Positions 34,692 through 46,846 of a stretch of DNA of 64,000 bases are shown here, one piece after another (position 1 is the first letter of the stretch; each line of letters begins with the position of its first letter). Source of the stretch: Macrotrachela quadricornifera. Lineage: Eukaryota; Rotifera; Eurotatoria; Philodinida; Philodinidae. The notes below the pieces were generated by a model that made no database searches, had not been told where the DNA came from, and worked only from the letters and a program-made list of their open reading frames with translations. The stretch lies in assembly GCA_022393335.1 (NCBI GenBank), contig JAJEKB010021102.1, positions 378,840 through 442,839 of the forward strand. The letters are read 5' to 3'. Position numbers and translations under genes: made by a program.

Positions 34692-37600
34692 ATGATTAGT
34701 TTACTTCTACTTTTACTTCTTTATTGCATCACTTTAATTAATGGTAGACATTTCAATGGTGGTACAATTAGATGGGAACCAATTACTCCCTATATTAATT
34801 CAAGTATAGTACCAATAACTATAATTCAATCATATTCATGGAAATATCCAACAATAACTTGTACTACAAATGTACCTATATCAACTAGTGGTCGAAGTAG
34901 TCAAAATGCTAATTTAACATGTGTTACTGATTGTGCAACTGATGGTGGTTATCATACAAAACCAATAAATATATTAACTGATTGTCAAACATCAAGTTCA
35001 TCATTAGGTATGCTGACAAGTCAACGATCAGTTAATATTAATTTAACTGCAGGTGCACATTTTTATCTTGCAAATGTTGGATCAGCTTGGGTAGATTTAA
35101 ATAGTCCTCCAAAAAGTAATCTTCAATGGTCAATTGTTTGTTCAATTGATCTTCGAATGAGACCAGATGGTTTTATAAATACTCCACCTGTTGCAAGTAT
35201 TGCTTCTCCACAATATGTTGTTGTTAATAGAACAACTCAAATAACAATTCCTGTTTCTGATGTTAATGCAGGTGATGATGTTCGTTGTCGATGGTCAACA
35301 TATACACCTGGATATCGTAGACGACGATCAAATGAAGATGAATATATTTATCCTGTAGATGAACCTCATACAACTACAACGGCAACTATTAATAAAGAAT
35401 TAATTCATATTAGAAATAAAAGAAAATCATACTGTAGTAGTTGTTCCAGTTCTTGTGCAAAATATTGTTATTGTTCTTGTTCAGGATGTTCGGGTACAAC
35501 ATGTAGTGGCACGAAATGTTATACAACTGGAGGTTGTCCAACTGCAACTACTACTCTCGAAACTCCAGGAACATTAAAACCAACATCATCATATCCTAAT
35601 CGTCAAGCCATTGATGAATGTGGTGGAATTTGTTATCCAGGTAGTGTACCTAGTGGTACAACTCTATCTGGTTGTACTATCTCATTTATAGGTCTAGTAC
35701 CTAATACTTGGTATGCAGTTGCACTGCAGGTAAATAAATCAATATTACTTCTCAATATTCTTACGACAAATAAAATATGTTAAGAAATATTTTTCTTTTT
35801 ATAGGTGGAAGATTTTATTAATGAAACAAGTAATACTTCAATGAGTTCTGTACCAGTTCAATTTTTAATTTATGTTATGGATGAACCATCATGTGGATTA
35901 ACACCTGTTTTTATTCCTCTTCAACGTTGTATGGATGTTTATGTTGGTGTTTCAATAAGTCTTAATATATCTGCCGTCACTTTATGTGATCCTAATGTAT
36001 CAGATCTTGATACAATTGTTGCCACAACCGATATTTCTGGAATGAATATAAGCGATGCAATTGATTCAACAATAAATACATCGTTATCCTATGTTACAGT
36101 CACTTGGAAACCACAGACAAGTCAACTTGGATCACAACAATTATGTTTAATAGCTTATACTGAGTAAATCTTGAATTTTTATTAATATTTATTATTATAA
36201 TATATGTACTTTTGTGAAATATGATTTAGAAGACAGTGTTGAACTGTTTAAGAAAAGAAAATTAATTTATTAATATCTTATTAATGTTTTTCAGATATTT
36301 TGACACTGAATAACTGTTGTTTTGTATAATACACTGCAATTTCTCCACAACAAAAAAGTAGTAAAACGATAATATTTAATAAGTTATTAATTAATGCGTG
36401 GTCTTCTAATAGAGCTGATGAACATTTGTCTATAAATTTATAGTCATATTTTATCTACTTACAATCAACACTAGCAGCTATATCGTATTTCACATTTTAA
36501 TTCTGCAAGAATTGCTCTAGCAACTTTTATTCTATTGATTAGGGAACAAATACAATCTGATTTGTATTGTGTTACATTTAATGTAGTACCATCAACATCT
36601 GTTATTTGTGTAACAACAACAACAACGACATCAACAACAACATCGAAAACAACTACTACAACATCAAAGACAACATCAACAACATCTACAACAAGTACAA
36701 GCGCAACAACATCAACAACAACATCGACAACATCAACCAGCACAACAACAACAACTACAACTACAACATCTGTAACAACAACAACAACGTCTACAAGTAC
36801 AACATCTACTAGTACAACGACGTCCACAACAACATCAACAACATCAACAAGTGTAACAACATCAACGACAACATCGACAACATCAACCAGCACAACAACA
36901 GAAACTACAACTACAACAAGTGTAACTACAACGACAACTTCTACAAGTACAACGTCTACTACTACATCAACATCTACAACAACATCAACGACGTCAACTT
37001 CGACAACAACAACAACTACAACAACATCAACAAGTACAACGTCTACTACTACATCAACGTCTACAACAACATCAACGACATCAACATCGACAACAACAAC
37101 AACTACAACGACATCAACAAGTACAACATCGACTACTACATCAACATCTACAACAACATCATCGACGTCAACATCGACAACAACAACAACAACTTCCACT
37201 ACAACAACTTCTGTGACAACTACAACGGCAACAACAACTACAGCGACAACAGCAACCACGTAAGTAACAGGGCTTGAAATGGATCACTTTTTCGTGCCCT
37301 CGTCGGCCTTAACTGGCTCGGATATTATTGCAGATCGCTCTGCCCGCCTGACCCTAAAAGATATTTTTTTTGATAAAACCTCTTCACACAATTCTTTTGA
37401 ACTTGAATCCGCATATATTTGCAGTTCTTAGAACTAAACTAAAACTATCACAGATTCACCGCAGAGTAAATAACTTATGTTATAATTAATTTGATTTGAT
37501 TAGATTGTCAATATTGAAATATTGACTTAAACAAACAAACAAAAAATGTTGAAAGATATTTGAACTCAATCTCCCTAAATAGTCAGAGGTCAAGAGTAAG

Positions 37601-38902
37601 CAATATCTTAGACACATTTTTTTTTCTGTCGATTATATTCTCACACTTATCTTACAATATGAATAAAGTATCGAGCCGAACGGTCTATTCCGAAGTTTAG
37701 TAAGTAAAATTCTTGACATATAAAAAGACTTTCTTGATATGCAATATTCATGAAATAAAAGAAAAATTCTCATCATTCTTATTTCTTTAGAACAACGACA
37801 ACAAAAGCAAAATCTCAAGGTAAGTTCTAGGAATTTCTCTTTCTACAATTTAATCACTTTCGTAAATTCTAATTATATTCGAGTTTCATAATCGTTCTAT
37901 ATTTTTTGTAAATTTGTCATATTTTTCATAAAAAAAAACATCTACCTATTTTCAATTTCTCTAGCACTTTCGAATAAAAACTATTTATTATGCAATAAAT
38001 CTCTAAAATATTAATTAAAAACTTCTTATAATTTTCTTGTTCATAGCACAACAAATAAATTGGCCATTAATTCTGGGTTTATCTTTATTGGGTCTATTAC
38101 TTGCTTTATGTTGTGCCTGTTGCTGTTTATATTGGTTACGATGGTAAATATTTTGTCTATTTTGAAATGAAGAATAATATCATATTCTAATAGGAGTCCT
38201 TCTGCAAAATATCGTCGACGAGTTAAAGTACATGAAAAACCATCGCGAGAAAATGTTTTATCAACTAAAACATCAAATTCAACACGAAAAAAACCATTTT
38301 CTAGTCGAATTTTTGGAATAGATAAGCCTCAAACAAATCAATTTGATTATAATGCATTAAATAAAAATGATAGTATTAACAGTGCATCATTATCTGATAC
38401 ACCTATAAATTCGGCTAAATCAGTAAATATTTCTATCAATTCAGAAGAAAATACGAATTCATCAACATCTTCTGCTCAACAAAATCGACCTATAAGTGTT
38501 GTTCGAGTTAAAAAAATGGATAAACCACTTGAAACTGGACAAACAATGATCAAATCAGCAACTGAAAAAGATAATATCGAAACTATTTCACTTACGCCAA
38601 AATCAGCAGTTAGCGTTCAAAAAGTAAAGAAATCAGCAAAATTAAATGAAATAGACAATAATAAAAATGAACAATCAAATATTTCATCAACACCAAAAAC
38701 TAATCAAGTTAATGTTACTAAAATTGCTCGAAAACGATCAATAAGTATGTCTGCTACTAATATTATCAAAGTAGAAAAATCACCAATAAAACAATCAAAA
38801 ACTACATCACTTACACGAGAAAAAAATAAAAATGTTGGAAGTAAAGTAACTGTCGTAAAACTTACACGAAATTCTACTTCAAATCAATCTCATAATTCAT
38901 AA
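34692..38902 (+). CDS. Single-pass membrane mucin-like glycoprotein, 982 aa, six exons
   Basis: Exons: 34692-35729, 35805-36163, 36543-37259, 37791-37819, 38047-38143 and 38194-38902. Phases match at every GT-AG junction and the total is 2949 nt. A signal peptide (MISLLLLLLLYCITLINGR) starts the protein. The ectodomain (about residues 20-465) has many N-x-S/T sites, an RRRRS basic site near residue 213 that may be proteolytically cut, and a very Cys-rich stretch (CSSCSSSCAKYCYCSCSGC, about residues 250-270). Exon 3 encodes a Thr/Ser tract of about 210 residues expected to be O-glycosylated. Exon 5 is a membrane helix (INWPLILGLSLLGLLLALCC, then ACCCLYWLRW) next to basic YRRRVK. The cytoplasmic tail (about 235 residues) is Ser/Thr/Lys-rich and looks disordered. 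It is probably a surface or glycocalyx protein. The exon 2-3 intron (379 bp) is long; an alternative acceptor near 36297 would give a short soluble form. Confidence 0.85.
37262..37375. repeat. GC-rich block inside an intron of the mucin-like gene
   Basis: The 531-bp intron 37260-37790 starts with about 110 bp of much higher GC (for example ctcgtcggccttaactggct) than the rest of the intron. It looks like foreign or repeat sequence dropped into the intron. No terminal repeats were identified. Confidence 0.3.
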
Positions 38903-39047
38903 ATATTTAACATTTGATTATATAAACTATTATTTACTTTCTAGAACTAATTTTAAACACGAACTTGTAAATTTCTTACACAAAATATCGATTTTTTATA
39001 CTAACATTTTTTTCATTCATTAATTTATTTTAAAGTAAAATTAATAG

Positions 39048-39375
39048 TTAATAACATACAATTTCAACAAAGTTACACTCTTTATTTGGTCTATCAAATG
39101 CTCAACCCGAAGGACAATCAAGAGTTCTGGGTACACCCTGACCATTACATTTAATATATTTAGTACAAGTCTTAGGATCTGAATATACACAGTCTTTTTC
39201 TCCTGTACATTTCGTTGTCTGAACATCCTTTTTTTGGACATCGAAATTTCGCTGCTGATTGAACACCTCTAAGAGAAAATAAAATTAAAAATCTACACTA
39301 TCAAACTTATTTAAATTATATTGAAAATAGTGCAGTAAGGATGAGTATAGACAGAAAAATCTTGTGCACGAGCAT
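39048..39375 (-). pseudogene. Chitin-binding type-2 (peritrophin-A) protein, broken
   Basis: An ATG at 39375 starts a signal-peptide-like sequence (MLVHKIFLSILILTALFS). After a probable intron or break, the minus strand encodes a peritrophin-A pattern: KCTGEKDCVYSDPKTCTKYI, KCNGQGVPRTLDCPSG, then AFDRPNKECNF and a stop at 39048. The Cys spacing (C..., C...Y..C, C...G..., C..G..F....C) fits CBM14. An in-frame TGA at 39102-39104 interrupts the conserved G-x-x-F step, no good intron donor follows the signal peptide, and an A7 run near 39232 would also need a frame change. It is most likely a pseudogene of a secreted chitin-binding protein. Confidence 0.65.
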
Positions 39376-39739
39376 ATTTTATGAAAGAACAAAAAAAAAA
39401 AATTTATATTATATAATGATAATATCACTGTATGTATTAATCTACGAAACGAATATTTTTTGTTTCGTAAGATAATGCTTGAATAAACACGAAAGAAAGG
39501 ACGATAATATGTGTATTTTTTTAACCAGACCGTAGAGATAAAAATTATTTAGTCATGATATATAATTGTATTTACACCTGAATTATGTGAAAAAAAAATT
39601 TGTATTCATATTATAAAGATAAACAGGATTTTTTTGTTTTTCTGAATATTTCTCTTGGAAATTAAATATAATCGAGTTCATTTATAAGAGCTTTGTTTTG
39701 ACTCTTTTAGTCCGTATAAAAGAGTCTGTTTATCTATAT
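39376..39739. other. Intergenic, nothing recognised
   Basis: AT-rich; no signature. Confidence 0.35.
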
Positions 39740-39925
39740 GATTATAAATACACATTTACCAGCGGTAAACATTGCACATTATCGATTGAGGAAAAATTGG
39801 AAATTTTGGAAGTATTGAAAACGAAAAAAGTCAGACGATGTGGATAAAGATTTTAACATCGACTATTCTACGGTGAAGAAGAAATCTGAAAAATAGCGTA
39901 CTCAAAGTCAAAGTAAAATCACGGA
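39740..39925 (+). pseudogene. pogo/Tigger-type transposase helix-turn-helix fragment
   Basis: Two frames join to give the N-terminal HTH of pogo/Tigger (CENP-B-like) transposases: LSIEEKLEILEVLKTKKV (about 39781), then DDVDKDFNIDYSTVKKK (about 39833). The E-K-L-E-I-L start and the D-F-x-I-x-x-S-T-V-x-x recognition helix are characteristic. A frame change near 39830 and the lack of any DDE domain downstream show a dead scrap. Confidence 0.6.
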
Positions 39926-40975
39926 TTTCTTTAAGTAAATTTATGTATGTCTCAAAACTTGAAATATTCAATTTAATATTCATTTCAGAATTAAATGATC
40001 GTGATCATTTTTCGAATAATTTTGAAATAATATAAGAGATAGAATTCGGATTTTTAGTATTACCTAGAAACCATCTATAAGAGACGTCTGGGGAAAAACA
40101 GTATTTTTTGAAAAATATTGCTTTCTCTCATCAGATGATTAGATAACAATGAAATGTCACGAGGGTCCAAATTCTTTTCAGCTTTTTCATATCTCATCGA
40201 AGTTTACTTATGCTCAAAAGATGAAGGCTAAATTCATTGATCTTAATAAGCCAACATTAAGATGCATCTTGTTAGACATTAATGAGCTGCCAATCTATAT
40301 TTTTGTCATTTGTCCTGGAAAAAAATTCATTAAAATTGACGGCTTTTTTTCACATTTTTTAAACGACTATTATTGAAATTAGTCAAAATATTAAATAAAG
40401 TTTGCATTTTTTTTCTATTATTTTCGATTAAAATCGACGAAAAAACTGTTGGTATTAAAATATCGTGATGAAAAGTATGTCCATATGTTATGAAAAAAAA
40501 TACAACAATAATTCAGAAGAGACAAACTGGACCTGAAAAACTAACGTACATTCATGAATATAATAATATAATTGATAGAGTCGATTAAGTGACAATTCCT
40601 AACTGTATATCTTGACAAAGATTAAGAAAATATAATTTAAAATTCTTTTTATGTATATTGATTCACACCTTTCATATACCACCGAGTAGCGCAGAATAAA
40701 TTACCCTGTTTGTATTTGTGATATTTCTCTTCGATGATTTCTTTGGTTAAGAAACTTTTTTTTAACCAAAGATAACGCTTGAAATTTTCTACAAAATCAC
40801 ATATAACGGAATGAAAAGCTAGTCTAACTATATTCGGTTAAAAATGAAAAAGAAAGACGTACAAAAAAACTTGTAGAAATTCACGGGTTAGACATAATAA
40901 ATGGCTACATTTTACATCTCATTTTTTTCTTACTTATTTCGCCTTATTAGAATAGCAAAATATACCAAAAGATGA
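39926..40975. other. Intergenic; one unassigned 75-codon frame
   Basis: The frame 40149-40376 (SFQLFHISSKFTYAQKMKAK region) could be a transposon scrap, but nothing identifies it. The rest is AT-rich. Confidence 0.3.
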
Positions 40976-41134
40976 AGCGTGAAAAGTTCTATAATTTGTA
41001 TAAGACTACTTATTTTGTAGTTATACTTTTTGTACTTTAAATGGACAACATTTTTTGGTATTAGATAGGTTTATTTCTTTTGTATTTCATCTTTTTGTAA
41101 TTATTCTTTGTAAATTGTAGAACTTTTCATGCTG
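40976..41134. repeat. Short fold-back copy, related to 47914-48654
   Basis: The left end agcgtgaaaagttctataat is mirrored by the right end attgtagaacttttcatgct. The inner core of the larger fold-back at 47914-48654 has the same ends (gcagcgtgaaaagttctaca near 48182), so both belong to one family. Confidence 0.7.
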
Positions 41135-41812
41135 AATCTTTTACTATGATTCCCGCAACTGAAGGAAGGGTCACATATAAAAAAAATATATTCTTCGAAG
41201 ATCCGATCAAAGAATCACAACTTCAAGATCAACTCGACGTTTAACGTTTGACCAAAAGTAATTGGGGTCGAAGAATGAAATAGTGCTATTAGTTTTTGAA
41301 TTTTTACAAATATATTATTTTGCTAAGAGACTTTCTCTAAGAAAATAATGATTTTGTAATGAGGAAGTTTTCATTGAAGTGTTGATTAGGAGACTATAGT
41401 ATGAAGTTAATAATGGTGGTTCAGATTCTTCCAGTTGATCTTTAGTAGATCATAACGACTAGACACGAACAAAGAAATCTGATTAGCCGTCTTGGTAGCT
41501 TCGTACCGATAAATCCTTCTAATCATTCGAAAATTCAAAAACATAATTAAACTTGAATTTAACTTCACTTATGTTCGCAAACGAGAGATATCAGTAATAT
41601 ACACATGCTAATGTTAGAGAGAACAAAGAAGAAAGCAAGAAACGCGTTTACATGATACTTCCTAATACTGTATTAATGATGTCATTATTCGTTATGGTCG
41701 ATTGAGTAAAGAGAAAAAACCGACAACCGATTACATAATGATGTAATTGGATTTTTCCAACATATGCGCCTTTATAAATGCGTGATTCAAAAAAACATTA
41801 ATCTCATCCGTA
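41135..41812. promoter_or_regulatory. Upstream region of the two-pass membrane gene, with TATA-like box
   Basis: A tttataaat box lies at 41771-41779, 34-40 bp before the ATG at 41813. The spacing would leave a very short leader, so it is only a candidate core promoter. The rest shows nothing recognisable. Confidence 0.3.
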
Positions 41813-42353
41813 ATGAATGAACTTTGTGGATTTCTAACTGTATGGTTTATAGGATGGTACACATGTCTTATTGTTTTCGATGGGGTCGCTTTAGGATTCG
41901 TTGCCTTTGGTGCTGTTCAATGTGCACAAATTCGTCAGCAAAAGGATAACTATATCAACACGACATGTTTTATAAACGATTATTCGTTTCGTCAGCGAAC
42001 ATGTAGCTATTATTCAAGTGATAATACATATACAAGCTACACTTGTTATGATGAACAATATAATGTCACTTATTCAATTTTTAACGGCTCCCAGATCACA
42101 AGCATAATCCAACTGTCTGGACAAAAAGAGCAAGGCGAATATCAGGTAAAAATGAGATTCATTGTATCTTAAAATAGGAAATAGTTTTAACTATATATTC
42201 TAGCGAGGATCACCAGGTATATGCTGGTATGATAAAAACTCTATTACCACCATTATATGGAAATTCCCAAGTGTTTTGGGCGGCGTACTTTGTATTGTTT
42301 TCGGCAGTGTTGCGTTTCTATTCTCCATTCATTTTTTCATTGCTCCTTGTTAA
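41813..42353 (+). CDS. Small two-pass membrane protein with Cys-rich loop, 160 aa
   Basis: Exons 41813-42145 and 42204-42353 are separated by a 58-bp gtaaaa...ttctag intron in phase 0. The first membrane segment is near residues 8-38 (VWFIGWYTCLIVFDGVALGF). An extracellular loop of about 80 residues follows, with several Cys (TTCFINDYSFRQRTCSYY, YTCYDEQYN, GICWYDK) and N-glycosylation sites. The second segment is near residues 130-158 (VLGGVLCIVFGSVAFLFSIH). The shape resembles small rotifer surface proteins of unknown role; I do not recognise a named family. Intact frame, correct splice phase and sensible topology support a real gene. Confidence 0.65.
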
Positions 42354-43499
42354 GTAATATTACACTTTCTATAGCACATGCATTATTATCGTTCCTTTTA
42401 ATTGTTGTTCATTTTTCAGTTCTCGTTATGTAGGGCATATATGATCTTGTACATTCTCTTTTTACGTTCTGTGTTCTCTTATCGTATGTGTTTAACGTTT
42501 CTTTACGTATTCGCTCTTTCCTTATGTTCATCGTTATATATTCACTTTCTCTTTGTGTTTTCATAAATGTATTCACTCTGTTATTGTGTTCATCTCGACG
42601 TATTCATTACTGTATTCACTCTCTCTCGCTTTGTGATTCTCGGCGTTATCTCTTCCATTTCACCTATATAAGGCATCGCTCATTTCGAAATAAACATGCT
42701 TTTCATCGAGAATCATCCATCTTCACCAAGATTGATTCTTTCTCCTTGCAAAGCCTCACACTTCTACTTCCAGCCTTTGTTTTTTCAAATGAGTCGATTG
42801 ATTTGAGTGTTACTAAATATTTCACTCGTGTGTGATCATTTTATTTTTTATTGCTTCGATTCTATAATTTACACCAAAAATCCAGAAATATCGGCCATCT
42901 TTTAAGTGATTTTAAATCCTCATCGCAAATGTAATCGATCAGATAATATTTACAAGTACTGACTGGTGGTTTTTAATAATTTAAGCATAACTTAGACTTG
43001 ACATATTTGTCCTACAAATCAGCAAGTGCAATGACGTGAATAGCAGTAGAAATTCGAAGGAATGCGCTGTATGGAACTTTTTTTAATCTGTTAAGCTACT
43101 GTCACTGCCATATAACTGCTAATTTGAGTTTTGTGGAATTTTATCGTCGTTTTATGCCACATCTCAAGGAAACAGTTGCCATAGAGTGAAATCATTTTCA
43201 CTACGAAAGATCTATATTTCGACAAGTAACAGTTGTGGATATGTGCCTTCTTGACTTTTAACTGACATACAGCATGAACATATTTGTAAAATCAAGGGAA
43301 AATTAGGTCAAGATAAGTGAGTTCTAAAGAGCGTAAACTCTAAATTTAGAGCTCACTTCATGACAGTCTATGTTTTGTAGTTAACAGCACTATGAGGTTC
43401 CCGTTTTTGGAACGTAACCGATGGCTTCAACCTTTATTCTTAACGAAGGCTGAAATACAAAATCTGGGGTCTTAGCCTGCTAATCTTGAGAAATACTTA
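42354..43499. other. Intergenic with possible solo LTR (about 42400-42840)
   Basis: About 42400-42840 begins tgttgttc, carries a ctatataagg box near 42664 and an aataaa near 42691, and ends tgtgtgatca, which together resemble U3-R-U5 of an LTR. The flanks do not show a convincing target duplication and no second copy is present, so this is only a candidate. Short runs of tattcactctct/ttgtgttcat repeat within it. The rest of the stretch has no feature. Confidence 0.3.
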
Positions 43500-43878
43500 C
43501 AAAAAAACGTCTACCGTATATTGATAACATAATATGTTGCATGATGATGATGTTCACTAAATATTTTATTGATGAAAAATCAAGAAAATATAACAAATAA
43601 CAATGATGAAAATAATTATAATATGGCAAAAATACAATCACTCGCACAGACAAGACATACAACGAAAAACTATCTGACAGATTAACTAACTAACTAGCTA
43701 AATATATGTCAAGGAGGAAATACAAAAACAAAATAGAAACAATAGAATGACGCAACAAAGATGTTATCAAGATCTCATGATGATCAATATAACAATACAT
43801 ATTCCACAGAAAAGAAAGAAAACAAAAGATAGATATATATGAGTTGGCGACATGAAGTTACATCCATGGATGCTAACA
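43500..43878 (-). mobile_element. 3' LTR of a Ty3/gypsy-like retroelement
   Basis: On the minus strand it begins tgttagcatccatgg at 43878, directly after a polypurine tract. It contains a polyadenylation signal (aataaa; plus-strand tttatt at 43565-43570). The end near 43500 is uncertain because no second LTR is present for comparison. The position downstream of integrase on the same strand fits a 3' LTR. Confidence 0.6.
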
Positions 43879-43890
43879 TCTTCCCCTCCA
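43879..43890 (-). other. Polypurine tract of the retroelement
   Basis: The minus strand reads tggaggggaaga immediately before tgttagca. A purine run abutting TG is the usual plus-strand primer site at the start of a 3' LTR. Confidence 0.6.
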
Positions 43891-44442
43891 CGTGAACAGA
43901 AGTTGATCATAGCATCTGCCCATCCAATTGGATCGGGCGACAAATCAATGATGCACACAAATAAGAGAGAAAGTGTATGCGGACATTAGATGCAAAGAAA
44001 AAACAAAATCAATACAAATAAAGAAATGAGAAGAGATGTAACTAACAACAAAACTTAAAGAGAAAAAATAACAAAAAGTGAACCTGATAAACTAAGAATA
44101 AATGTAAATGTGCTCGTGTGAAATCCAATTATAGTAATTTTGTTTATAAAAGGCAGGAGAAGTTAAGTATTTGTTCCGTATATTATTGATAAATAACATA
44201 ATTAAATTGAATAGAAAATGTACGATGATGAATTTCGGTAAACGACTAAACTTGATGTTTTGATATCTTAAATAAGCTTTAAAATCTTTCAATTTTCAAA
44301 CTAATAAATAGTGACGAATATGTTTATTTTTATCTATATGCCTAGTATTAAGATCAACATCAATGCCACAAGACTATATACTAAAAGTCATAGACCTATC
44401 TAACGTGTGATGAAAGATAAATTCAACTGCTTTTTGTAGAGA

Positions 44443-45470
44443 TCATATGACATCTTTTGCTTTATATAGACGATATTCATTAACAGGACTGTCGTGAGAG
44501 GCTAAAGATTGGGGGAGGGGGTGTCTCTCTGTCCCCCTCCCCTTGGTGACAGTTCTGTTCATTAAGACAAGTACAAGTATTGTAATAGTCGATAGAATTA
44601 CTAGAACCGAACTCGTCATTAAAATCATTCGTATTCACTAAAGAGAGTAGAATATCAGCTAAAGAAGATTCATCAATCTTCGATATGTGGATGAGTTTGA
44701 TTTTAATGACGATTAAAATGATCTTGAAGATCAATTGTAGTCGTGACTTCAGCTAAATCGAAAAGATTAAATTGTTCGAATAGACGTAATTCTTTTAAAA
44801 CATCACCTCAAGCCATGATTGTAATATCTGAAGAAAATATCATATGACACAATTATTGTATCAAATCAAATAAGGAAGTGGAGGGATAGAGAAGATGTTG
44901 AGCTTCAAATATTAAAACTGTTGAATAATTTCCATCGTGTATAGTCAGCATCTCAATGAGTGCTGGCACAGATTAAGGATATTGTCGAGTAGGTTTATCG
45001 ACTTCAGTTTCTATAGTATATAAATGGACATTGGATAATTTGTAAGTTACACCACGAAGTTGAAATTCAGATGTTTGATGATGAATGTATGTCGGTGAAT
45101 CATATTTTGATTCAGGCCAAGAAAAAGTAGGTAAAGTAGAAAGTAATTGCTGATTGACTTGAGCTTTTTTACCAGCTTTCAACCATATGATGCGTTTACT
45201 ATCGGTTAAATGTTTTGGACAGATATTCACATTTATTTTCAAAAGATGTTCATGAGGATTTATAACCGGTTGTTGATCATAGAAAGACGAATGGGTGATT
45301 ACCCAACCTATATCGTCACTAATATTTTCCGAATAACTTGGAGGCAACAAATATGAATGGTGAGAATCAAATATCGGAAAAGGTGAATCATAACGATAAC
45401 TTCCGAAGAACGTAGAAGATGGAATAAAGTTAAATGAAAATGTTGTTTTTTGAGCTCGTGATGTAAACAT
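44443..45470 (-). pseudogene. Retroelement ORF between integrase and 3' LTR, unassigned
   Basis: A protein-like frame starts at 45470 and runs about 165 codons (SYSENISDDIGWVITHSSFY, KRIIWLKAGKKAQVNQQLLS) to a stop near 44973. Similar-quality sequence continues with stops and a frame change to about 44443. Its position after integrase and before the LTR is where env-like or accessory ORFs sit in some retroelements. I see no clear membrane helix or fusion motif, so I do not call it env. A GC-rich inverted repeat (gggggaggggg / ccccctcccc, 44510-44543) lies inside. Confidence 0.45.
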
Positions 45471-45871
45471 ATGATCGTTATCATGAATTATTTGTCGGCT
45501 AGAAATATTCTAAAGAAATAAAGCTATGAAGCGATTCAAAGCATGAGGAAAGATCTGAAAAGGGTTTAATAGATTGAAGCAAATGAATAATAGGAAAGAA
45601 AAAGAAAAAAAGACTAAATAATCACTTCAGTCTTTTATATCGATTTGTTGTCAAAAATGGGTAGTGAAACAATATATGATTAATGTAATTCTGAGGCGCC
45701 ATCAGTTTATATTATCGAGAGAAGTATCAGGCTGGCTCAATCGAACTTTATGTATAACCTAAAGAATCAATAACGTTCCTTCTATTCGAAAACAATAGAA
45801 AGTTATTCAGTGAAATAACGAATGATGTGAAGAGAAAAGTAATATGAATAGGTTAAGCTAGAATTAATCGA

Positions 45872-46846
45872 TCAGAAAAGTCTCAGATCCACAACATGTA
45901 CTTGCGAAACCACATGACTTTCTTCATCCTGTAATTCATATAGTAAATGGTGTACCTAAGTAATTATCTTTGGTATGAGTGAATGTTTCGGTTCTAATTT
46001 TCACTGAATACCAGAAATGTGAGTTAGCACTTTATTTCCAATTTTATATTATGGATAAAGACGATTACAATCACACATTTTTTTATTAGTTTGTTGTTGT
46101 GACACTATATAATGACGTGCAGTTCGATGGTAAACGCACAAAGTCTTTATCAACTGCTCAAAATAATCATTCGGTCTGGAGAAGGAAAAATATGGTGGTC
46201 GTGTATTAATGGGCAAACGAGATGAAAGATCATAAAGTAGCTGATAGGGTGGGTATTTAGTATATTTATGAATGGCGGTATTATAGGCAAAAATAACAGC
46301 GTGAAGACACTCATCCCAATTATTGTGCTGAGTATCCTGTAGTTTAAATATCTAGAGAATGAAGGTAGCGTTGAATCTTTCAACGATACCGTTCATTTGA
46401 GGATGATATGGAATACTGTATATATGATTGTAACCGATAAGAGACCTAATATTCTCCATCAGCTGATTTCGAAAATGTGATCTCTGATCACTTAAAATGA
46501 CTGTTGATACTCTATATTTACAAAAGTATTCATTAAATAATGCTCGAGCAGTAGTTGCTGCAGTACAATTATGTAACGCTATAGCAGTGACATGACGAGT
46601 GACGTAATCATTTATTATTAAAACATACTGATTTTCATGCGGTGTTTGTTTTACAAGACCGCAATAGCCGATTCCTATTAATTGGAAAAGACCTTCTGGT
46701 GGACTGATAGGGCACAAATGTTCATGATTTTTATGACGGCTAATATTGTACTGCTTACATAACAAGTAACGTTCCTCAACTGTTGATTCATTTGGCTCTA
46801 GATTGATAGAATAGGGATGTTGATATAGTTGTCCACAGATGTGCAC
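45872..46846 (-). pseudogene. Ty3/gypsy-type integrase, disabled
   Basis: The minus strand encodes an integrase core: PPEGLFQLIGIGYCGLV, NQYVLIINDYVTRHV, YRVSTVILSDQRSHFRNQLM (second catalytic Asp) and YHPQMNGIVERFNATF (catalytic Glu). The position normally holding the first catalytic Asp (G-x-D-x-x-G) reads IGIGYCG, so it is Gly here. An upstream ERYLLCKQYNISRHK may be part of the zinc-binding region. Just after FNATFIL a stop appears; the same frame then continues as the integrase C-terminal region (NNWDECLHAVIFAYNTAIHK) with several more stops to about 45872. Reverse transcriptase, protease and gag are absent, so the element is 5'-truncated and dead. Confidence 0.8.

Noticed and set aside
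36471..37259. 262-codon minus-strand frame rich in Val and Asp
   Set aside because: It is the mirror of the aca/tca Thr/Ser repeat of the mucin-like gene. Such repeats are open in all frames, and the plus-strand exon has splice phase and context.
42488..42835. 115-codon frame rich in Ser/Phe/Leu
   Set aside because: It lies in a repetitive, possibly LTR-like stretch, with no signal, domain or splice support.
44973..45470. Retroelement downstream ORF as an envelope gene
   Set aside because: No signal peptide, membrane anchor or Cys pattern visible; position alone is not enough.
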